Shown here one piece after another: positions 51,548-57,124 of a stretch of DNA of 64,000 nucleotides (the first letter of the stretch is position 1; each line of letters opens with the position of its first letter). A program made the translations under genes and the position numbers. The DNA lies in contig NZ_ACDZ02000004.1 of the NCBI RefSeq assembly GCF_000173915.1, forward strand, positions 1-64,000, written 5' to 3'. The notes beneath the pieces were generated by a model. The model searched no databases, was not told where the DNA came from, and worked only from the letters and a program-made list of their open reading frames with translations. This DNA is from Gemella haemolysans ATCC 10379 (GTDB lineage Bacteria > Bacillota > Bacilli > Staphylococcales > Gemellaceae).

Positions 51548-51800
51548 ATATTTTTTATTCAGTCTTAAATACGACAAAAGGGTAGTAACACAAGGGACGA
51601 AATGACCGTGTTACCACCCAATTTTATAATCTTAAAATAAATTTTAATCTTACCTCAATGATTATTAACGGTTATCAACCGGAACTAACTTATATATACT
51701 CATTAGTTCAGCTCTGTGACCATTTACAATACACTCAAATCCTTTTTTTCACCAACCAAAAGGTCTCTAATAATTAAGAAATATTGCTCTTCACTTCTTC
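51548..51800 (-). promoter_or_regulatory. Methionine T-box leader 1 (promoter-proximal)
   Basis: On the minus strand: stem I with TTAGAGACC and GGTTGGTGAAAA; specifier region GTAAATGGTCACAGAG, codon ATG (Met); T-box TGGGTGGTAACACGG with TCGTCCC; terminator GGGTGGTAACAC / GTGTTACTACCC then TTTT. A less canonical copy than leader 2. Confidence 0.8.
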
Positions 51801-51822
51801 GCTTTTTAAAACTGTTAAAGAA

Positions 51823-51851
51823 ATATTAACATAAGATATTTTCTTTGTCAA
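51823..51851 (-). promoter_or_regulatory. Promoter of the met operon
   Basis: Minus strand: TTGACA, 17 bp, TAATAT, just upstream of T-box leader 1. One promoter serves both leaders. Confidence 0.8.
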
Positions 51852-52068
51852 CACTTTTTAGTAAAAAAATTAAAAACTTTTTTCGAAATTGTCAGAAATC
51901 TAATTTAAACCATATATATTAGTATATTTTTAAAATAATTATTTTATAATATCTATTTAAGAAATATTTAAACATTTACTAATAGTTAGTTAATATCTAT
52001 AAGGTATACTGTATTCATCAAACAAAAAGTTTTGGTAATAAAGTATTAATAAGAGGAGAAAAATACAA

Positions 52069-53700
52069 ATGAAAAATAACTTTATGAAATCAGAAAATTT
52101 TACAAAATGGGCAATAAGAAAAGTTAGTGTTGGAGTAGTATCAGCAGCTATTGCAAGTGGTATTTTTGTAATTGTAGGAGGTGGAGAAGCACATGCAAGT
52201 GATAAACAATTAGATAAAGCACCAATAGTTGAAACTGTAAAAACGCAAGTAGATGAAAATGTAGTTACTAAACCAACAGAAAAACCTGAATCAGTAGAAT
52301 CAACAACAGTAAAACCTAAAGAAGCTGATAAAACAGTCGAACAACCTGTAGTTGGAACAGATAAAGAAGTTAAACCTGAGGTAACAGAAAATAATATTTT
52401 AAGTCTTGCTAAAGATACTGTAGATGCTCCAAAAGTTGATGCATCAGATATGACTACACATAAAACAACTCCAGTTGAAGTTAAAAAAGCAGTAATGGAT
52501 AATACGAAAGATGAAGTTAACGTACCAGCTAAATACCTAGATAAAGCAAACTTCCCTGGGCCATTCACAGCTGGAGTAAATCAAGTAATTCCTTATCACT
52601 TATTCGCGGGTGACGGAATGTTAACTCGCTTAATCTTAAACTCATCAGATAAAGCCCCATGGTCAGATAACGGAACAGCTAAAAATCCAGCTCTTCCACC
52701 AGTGGAAAATTTAACACAAGGATTATACTTCTATGAAGTAGACTTAGCAGGAACACAAGGAAAACAAGATAAAGAATTATTAGATTTATTTAAAGCAAAT
52801 GGAACACAAAGCTATAAAGCAACAATCAAAGTATACGGTGAAAAAGATGGAAAAGCAGATTTAACAAACTTAGTAGCTACAAAAGATGTAAATGTAAATC
52901 TAAATGGATTAACAACTGTTAACGAAGTTAAAAAAGCTGTTATGGATAATACTAAAAATATAATTGACGTACCAGCTAAATACTTAGATAAAGCAAACTT
53001 CCCTGGACCATTTACAGCGGGAGTAAACCAAGTAATTCCTTATCACTTATTCGCAGGTGACGGAATGTTAACAAGATTAATCTTGAAAGCATCAGATAAA
53101 GCTCCATGGTCAGATAATGGAACAGCGAAAAATCCAGCTCTTCCTCCAGTGGAGAAATTAGGACATGGATTATACTTCTATGAAGTAGACTTAGAAGGAA
53201 CACAAGGAAAACAAGATAAAGAATTATTAGATTTACTTAAAGCAAATGGAACACAAAGCTACAAAGCAACAATCAAAGTATACGGTGAAAAAGACGGAAA
53301 AGCAGATTTAACAAACTTAGTAGCACTAAAAGAGGTTACTGTAAATCTTCATAAAGAAGCTATGGAAATGGAGAAAAAACCAGGTGAAAATATGATGACA
53401 GATCATAAAAAACATGGTTCAATGGATCCAAATATGAGTGAAAAACCTATGGATATGCACAAACCAGATGTTATGAATATGAAAGCACATATGCACAGAG
53501 ATATGAAAGCGAAAAATATGAACGCTCATATGAACAATGATATGATGAAAAAAGGAATGTTACCAAAAACAAGTGCAGCTCCAGAAGGAACAATGAATGC
53601 AACAAACTCAACAAATTCTTCAACTACAGGAATAGTAGGATTAATCATCGCTAGTCTATTAGGTTTATTAGGACTTAGAAGAAAAAATGAAATCGACTAA
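52069..53700 (+). CDS. SSURE-repeat surface protein with Met/His-rich stalk and LPKTS sorting motif
   Basis: 543 residues. YSIRK-like signal (WAIRKVSVGVVS, about residues 15-26), an acidic Thr/Lys/Glu-rich linker (about 45-135), two SSURE repeats of 149 residues (137-285, 286-434; NFPGPFTAGVNQVIPYHLF, GDGMLTRLIL and KAPWSDNGTAKNPALPP in both), then a stalk of about 65 residues with 17 Met and 7 His, LPKTS (498-502), a Ser/Thr/Asn spacer, membrane helix (about 521-536) and basic tail RRKNEID. SSURE domains of pneumococcal PavB bind fibronectin and plasminogen, so an adhesin role is likely. Odd points: Ser at the last sorting position, a long gap before the helix, and a Met-rich wall-spanning region. 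Confidence 0.87.
   Translation: MKNNFMKSENFTKWAIRKVSVGVVSAAIASGIFVIVGGGEAHASDKQLDKAPIVETVKTQVDENVVTKPTEKPESVESTTVKPKEADKTVEQPVVGTDKEVKPEVTENNILSLAKDTVDAPKVDASDMTTHKTTPVEVKKAVMDNTKDEVNVPAKYLDKANFPGPFTAGVNQVIPYHLFAGDGMLTRLILNSSDKAPWSDNGTAKNPALPPVENLTQGLYFYEVDLAGTQGKQDKELLDLFKANGTQSYKATIKVYGEKDGKADLTNLVATKDVNVNLNGLTTVNEVKKAVMDNTKNIIDVPAKYLDKANFPGPFTAGVNQVIPYHLFAGDGMLTRLILKASDKAPWSDNGTAKNPALPPVEKLGHGLYFYEVDLEGTQGKQDKELLDLLKANGTQSYKATIKVYGEKDGKADLTNLVALKEVTVNLHKEAMEMEKKPGENMMTDHKKHGSMDPNMSEKPMDMHKPDVMNMKAHMHRDMKAKNMNAHMNNDMMKKGMLPKTSAAPEGTMNATNSTNSSTTGIVGLIIASLLGLLGLRRKNEID
52477..53370 (+). repeat. Two tandem 447-bp SSURE coding repeats
   Basis: Unit 1 is 52477-52923 and unit 2 is 52924-53370, an exact 149-codon period with very high nucleotide identity over most of the length. 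Copy number could change by recombination. Confidence 0.85.
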
Positions 53701-53740
53701 ATAGAATAATTTTAAAAAGTTATGTATTAAACGATTTAAA

Positions 53741-53845
53741 TCAGTGTGATTTGATAGTAGTCTCTTTTATAAAATTTTTTGAATATCTAGAATTATGTGG
53801 GGAAATCTCAATTAAATTGATATTTTTAAAATAGTGAGAGATAGT
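53741..53845 (+). repeat. Degenerate intergenic repeat, copy F
   Basis: Colinear with copy A but eroded: CAGTG, GATATCTA-like GAATATCTAGAA, TTTTATAAAATTTTTT, TTATGTGGGGAAATCTCAATTAAATTGAT and TAGTGAGAG. It lies after the SSURE gene. Confidence 0.5.
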
Positions 53846-53848
53846 ACC

Positions 53849-53896
53849 TTGCAGAATTTAACAGAATAGTGCTATACTTTAAATGTATAGTGCTAT
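53849..53896 (+). promoter_or_regulatory. Promoter of the two-component system with direct repeats
   Basis: TTGCAG, 18 bp, TATACT. Two copies of ATAGTGCTAT (53866-53875 and 53887-53896) are 21 bp apart, two helical turns, as expected for an OmpR-type regulator dimer; possible autoregulation. Confidence 0.55.
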
Positions 53897-53917
53897 TTTG
53901 TTAGGAGGAGTAAAGAT

Positions 53918-54607
53918 ATGATGAATAAAATTTTATTAGTAGATGACGAGATAGAAATAACGGAGATAAACAAAAGATATCTAGAACAAGGTGGTTATGA
54001 TATAGATATTGCTAATGATGGTAAAGAAGCATTAGAAAAATATAAGAGAAATAAGTATTCTCTAATTATTACGGATATAATGATGCCAAATATGGATGGC
54101 TATGATTTGATTAGTGAAGTACAATATTTGGATACAGAGCAACCTTTTTTATTTATAACTGCCAAAACAACTGAGCCAGATAAGATTTATGCTTTGAGCA
54201 TGGGGGCTGATGACTATATAGTTAAGCCGTTTAGTCCTAGAGAATTAGTATTAAGAGTTAGGAACATATTACGTCGAATTGAAAAAAGTAGTACAGATAG
54301 TATTTCGACTTTAGGGGATTTAGAAATAAATTATAATAGTAGAATAGCAATGGTCAATGGAAAACAACTAGACCTAACGGTGAAATCTTTTGAATTATTA
54401 TGGTTATTAGCTAATAATCCAGAACGTGTTTTTTCTAAAACAGAATTATATGAAAAAATATGGCACGATGAATATGTAGAAGATGCGAATACATTGAATG
54501 TGCACGTGCATTCTTTAAGGAGAATATTAATGAAATACTCTACAGAGAAAACACCAAATATAAAGACAGTGTGGGGACTAGGATATAAAATGGAAAGACA
54601 AGTTTAA
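53918..54607 (+). CDS. OmpR/PhoB-type response regulator
   Basis: 229 residues: receiver domain with acidic pair DD at 9-10, phosphoacceptor Asp53 in ITDIMMPNMDGY, Lys in VKPFSPRE, then a winged-helix DNA-binding domain with HVHSLRRIL and the terminal VWGLGYKMER. AGGAGG precedes the paired ATGs. It lies 19 nt before the kinase gene. The target is unknown; direct repeats in its own promoter are candidate sites. Confidence 0.92.
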   Translation: MMNKILLVDDEIEITEINKRYLEQGGYDIDIANDGKEALEKYKRNKYSLIITDIMMPNMDGYDLISEVQYLDTEQPFLFITAKTTEPDKIYALSMGADDYIVKPFSPRELVLRVRNILRRIEKSSTDSISTLGDLEINYNSRIAMVNGKQLDLTVKSFELLWLLANNPERVFSKTELYEKIWHDEYVEDANTLNVHVHSLRRILMKYSTEKTPNIKTVWGLGYKMERQV

Positions 54608-54626
54608 AAATGGAAAGGAATATAGA

Positions 54627-55658
54627 ATGAAATTAAGAGATTATATTATTGTTGGATATATTTTGTCATTTTTAATAACTATAGCTGCTGTATTTTGGGC
54701 TTCAAACCAAATGTTAATCGAAAAGAAAGATACCTATTTTATTGTTGCAATTACTGTGATTGCGGGATTAATCGGTGCGACGATAAGTCTAGCATTACTA
54801 AAAGGTGTGTTTAAATCATTAGATGTGCTAAAGAAAAAAACAGTAAATATAAGCGAGAAGAGATTTGATATCAGTGATGAAGTGATACGTCCAGTCGAAT
54901 TTAGAGATTTATCTATTGCATTTGATGATATGGCGGAGCACTTAAAAGAAAGTTTTGAATCACTAGAACAAAGTGAAAAAGAAAAATCTCTTATGATTGC
55001 TCAACTTTCTCACGATATAAAAACTCCTATAACTTCTATTCAATCAACAGCTGAAGGAATGTTAGATGGTATAATAAAAAAAGATGAATACAAGTACTAT
55101 TTAGAAACAATTTGTCGTCAAACAACGAGATTAAACAAATTAGTTGAAGAATTAAATTATTTGACGCTAAGTGTGAAAGAAACTGATTCTGCAGATAAAA
55201 AAGAAACAATATTTTTAGATAAATTACTAATTGATTGTATGTCTGAATTTAAGTTAAGAGCAGAAAAAGAACAAAGAGATATTTTTATTAAAGTAATACC
55301 AGAAAATGCAAAAATAGTAAGTAATTATAATAAATTACAAAGAATTATAGTTAATTTACTAGGTAATGCATTTAAATACTCTCCAAGTGGAACAAAAATC
55401 GAAATAGTTGCTGAAATTAGTGATGAAATGCTTTCTATTTCTATAATTGATGAAGGATGTGGTATAAAAAAAGAAGAACTTGATAATATTTTTAAAAGAT
55501 TATATCGTGTTGAAGCATCAAGAAATATGAAAACAGGTGGCTATGGGTTAGGTTTAGCTATAGCGAAACAACTAGCTGTGCAACTAAATGGAGACATTAA
55601 AGTAGAGAGTGAATATGGTAAAGGAAGTACATTTACCTTGGAAATTTTGACAAAATAA
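54627..55658 (+). CDS. Sensor histidine kinase
   Basis: 343 residues: two membrane helices (about 7-26 and 38-62) with almost no extracellular loop, HAMP region, phosphoacceptor His129 in QLSHDIKTPITS, N-box NLLGNAFKYSPSG, and G-boxes DEGCGIKKEE and GYGLGLAIAK. The tiny outside loop suggests sensing within the membrane, as in antibiotic/envelope-stress kinases. The end of the gene contains the promoter of cstR. Confidence 0.92.
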   Translation: MKLRDYIIVGYILSFLITIAAVFWASNQMLIEKKDTYFIVAITVIAGLIGATISLALLKGVFKSLDVLKKKTVNISEKRFDISDEVIRPVEFRDLSIAFDDMAEHLKESFESLEQSEKEKSLMIAQLSHDIKTPITSIQSTAEGMLDGIIKKDEYKYYLETICRQTTRLNKLVEELNYLTLSVKETDSADKKETIFLDKLLIDCMSEFKLRAEKEQRDIFIKVIPENAKIVSNYNKLQRIIVNLLGNAFKYSPSGTKIEIVAEISDEMLSISIIDEGCGIKKEELDNIFKRLYRVEASRNMKTGGYGLGLAIAKQLAVQLNGDIKVESEYGKGSTFTLEILTK

Positions 55659-55675
55659 ATTATTCAATGTATAAT
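55647..55675 (+). promoter_or_regulatory. Perfect consensus promoter of cstR inside the kinase gene end
   Basis: TTGACA (55647-55652), 17 bp, TATAAT (55670-55675). It gives cstR independent expression and shows that an ATG at 55667 is not its start. Confidence 0.85.
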
Positions 55676-55702
55676 GAAAAAAAATATACTGAGGAAAAAT
55701 AT

Positions 55703-55960
55703 ATGTCAAAGTCAAAGTACATAACGCGTTTAAAACGTTCTGAAGGACAGCTTAGAGGAATTCAAAAAATGATAGAAGAAGAGCGAGATTGTATGGATAT
55801 TATGATTCAGCTAAGTGCAGTTCGTTCTAGTGTTGACAAAGTTATTGAATTATTAATAACAGAAAATCTTATGGAATGTATTAATAATCCTACAGAAAAT
55901 CCTGAAGAGCATAAAGAAAAAATAGAAAAAGCTATACAGTATCTAGTAAAAAAGAAATAG
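55703..55960 (+). CDS. cstR: CsoR-family persulfide-sensing repressor, CstR type
   Basis: 85 residues from ATG 55703 (MSKSKYITRLKRSEGQLRG), with GAGGA upstream. All-helical CsoR/RcnR family protein. The metal-sensing family members need a Cys-His-Cys set. Here Cys30 and Cys59 are present, but the His four residues before the second Cys is Asn (ENLMEC), the pattern of CstR, which senses persulfides and polysulfides through its two cysteines. The neighbouring divergent rhodanese genes and an ATACCC/GGGTAT operator support this reading. Confidence 0.85.
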   Translation: MSKSKYITRLKRSEGQLRGIQKMIEEERDCMDIMIQLSAVRSSVDKVIELLITENLMECINNPTENPEEHKEKIEKAIQYLVKKK

Positions 55961-55977
55961 CATACTAAATTAGTAAT

Positions 55978-56023
55978 AAAAGTCTTGATCCAAGATTATT
56001 TTGGACCAAGACTTTTATTTTTT
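55978..56023 (+). terminator. Terminator after cstR
   Basis: AAAAGTCTTGATCCAA and TTGGACCAAGACTTTT, then a long T-run. Confidence 0.9.
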
Positions 56024-56099
56024 TAAGATGTATTAATTTTATAGAGAATTTTAATATTTTAATTGTTGGTTGCTTTTTACTAATTGGTTGTTTAATTCT

Positions 56100-56405
56100 T
56101 TATTTTGTTTCTCCAGGCCAGTTATTCATGCCACCTTCAACATTTATAACATTAAACCCTTGTGCATCAAGAAAATCATATGCTTTAGCTGAACGACCAC
56201 CTGCTTGACAAATCACGTAGTATTTTTGATCTTTGTCTAATTTAGAAAAATCTGCGTCTAAAGCACTTAAAGGGAAATTTTCAGCAGAAGGTATGTGACC
56301 AGCTGTATATTCATGAATTTCTCTTACATCAAGAATAGTGAGTTTTTCACTACTATCATTAGTATATTTTTCATAAAAATCCTTCATTGAAATATTATTT
56401 TTCAT
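56100..56405 (-). CDS. Single-domain rhodanese-like protein (distal)
   Basis: 101 residues, one rhodanese domain. ILDVREIHEYTAGHIPSAEN then the active-site loop VICQAGGRSAKAYDFL; the catalytic Cys carries persulfide sulfur in relatives. It ends with the conserved VEGGMNNWPG. GAGGAATT precedes the ATG. It lies 97 nt downstream of a second rhodanese gene, probably in the same transcript, within the CstR neighbourhood, so it is likely a sulfur carrier or thiosulfate/persulfide transferase. No clear terminator follows. Confidence 0.87.
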   Translation of the reverse strand: MKNNISMKDFYEKYTNDSSEKLTILDVREIHEYTAGHIPSAENFPLSALDADFSKLDKDQKYYVICQAGGRSAKAYDFLDAQGFNVINVEGGMNNWPGETK

Positions 56406-56502
56406 AGTTAATTCCTCTCAATATTACTAAATTTAACTACTGTATTAGTTTTAAAAATTGTTGTGTTTTTAAAAGAGTTAAATTATTATTCATGGTCTAA
56501 TT

Positions 56503-56808
56503 TTAAACTATTTTACCTCGCCATGCATGCATTCCGCCTTGAACATTGACAACATCGAAACCTCTTTTTTTAAGTTTCTTTGCGGCAAGTTTACTTCTTG
56601 CTCCAGAGTGACAAATTATATATGTTTTTTTGTCAGCTGTTGGAGTGAAGCTACCGATTTCATTTAGTGGAATATTTTTTGCATTTTTTATGTGGCCTCT
56701 TCTAAATTCACCAGGTGTTCTTACGTCTATTAGTTGAATATTTTCCTTTAATTTATTTTCTAGTTCAGCAGTAGAAATACTGTCAACTTTTGTGAATAAA
56801 AAAAACAT
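56503..56808 (-). CDS. Single-domain rhodanese-like protein (operator-proximal)
   Basis: 101 residues. It starts MFFLFTKVDSIS, has LIDVRTPGEFRRGHIKNAKN and the active loop IICHSGARSKLAAKKL with the catalytic Cys, and ends VQGGMHAWRG. About one third identical in layout to the next gene, with a different loop (CHSGARS versus CQAGGRS), so substrates may differ. AGGAGG precedes the ATG. A CsoR/CstR-type operator lies directly upstream. Confidence 0.87.
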   Translation of the reverse strand: MFFLFTKVDSISTAELENKLKENIQLIDVRTPGEFRRGHIKNAKNIPLNEIGSFTPTADKKTYIICHSGARSKLAAKKLKKRGFDVVNVQGGMHAWRGKIV

Positions 56809-56823
56809 TGTATTACCTCCTGT

Positions 56824-56869
56824 ATACCCCTATAGGGTATATTAAAACATGAATTAAGGTCTTTGTCAA
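56824..56869 (-). promoter_or_regulatory. CstR-type operator and promoter of the rhodanese genes
   Basis: ATACCCCTATAGGGTAT (56824-56840) is the near-palindromic form bound by CsoR/CstR proteins. On the minus strand TTGACA (56864-56869), 17 bp, TTTAAT (56841-56846) lies directly against it, so the operator covers the start region. Confidence 0.8.
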
Positions 56870-57035
56870 GGATGATGATTGTATAATAAGAAATATTTTA
56901 TATTATATGTAAATAAAATACTATCAGCTGTTGAAAGAATTGTATATAGCTATTAAATCTTAATATTATTTATCTCTTTGAAAATTTGAAAGTAATCATA
57001 TGAAAATAACTTTTATTTTTTCAGAAATTATATGC

Positions 57036-57064
57036 TTGACAAATAAGAAAAATAGGAGAATAAT
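57036..57064 (+). promoter_or_regulatory. Promoter of the repeat-protein gene
   Basis: TTGACA, 17 bp, AATAAT, about 60 bp before the ATG at 57125. Confidence 0.55.
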
Positions 57065-57124
57065 GGAATAGAAAGTAACCATAATTTTTATAAAAAACAA
57101 CCAATAATTTAGGAGGAATTTTAA

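Noticed and set aside
55667-55702. A longer start for cstR at 55667
   Set aside because: This ATG lies between the -35 and -10 of a perfect promoter, and has no binding site, whereas 55703 has GAGGA and matches family length.
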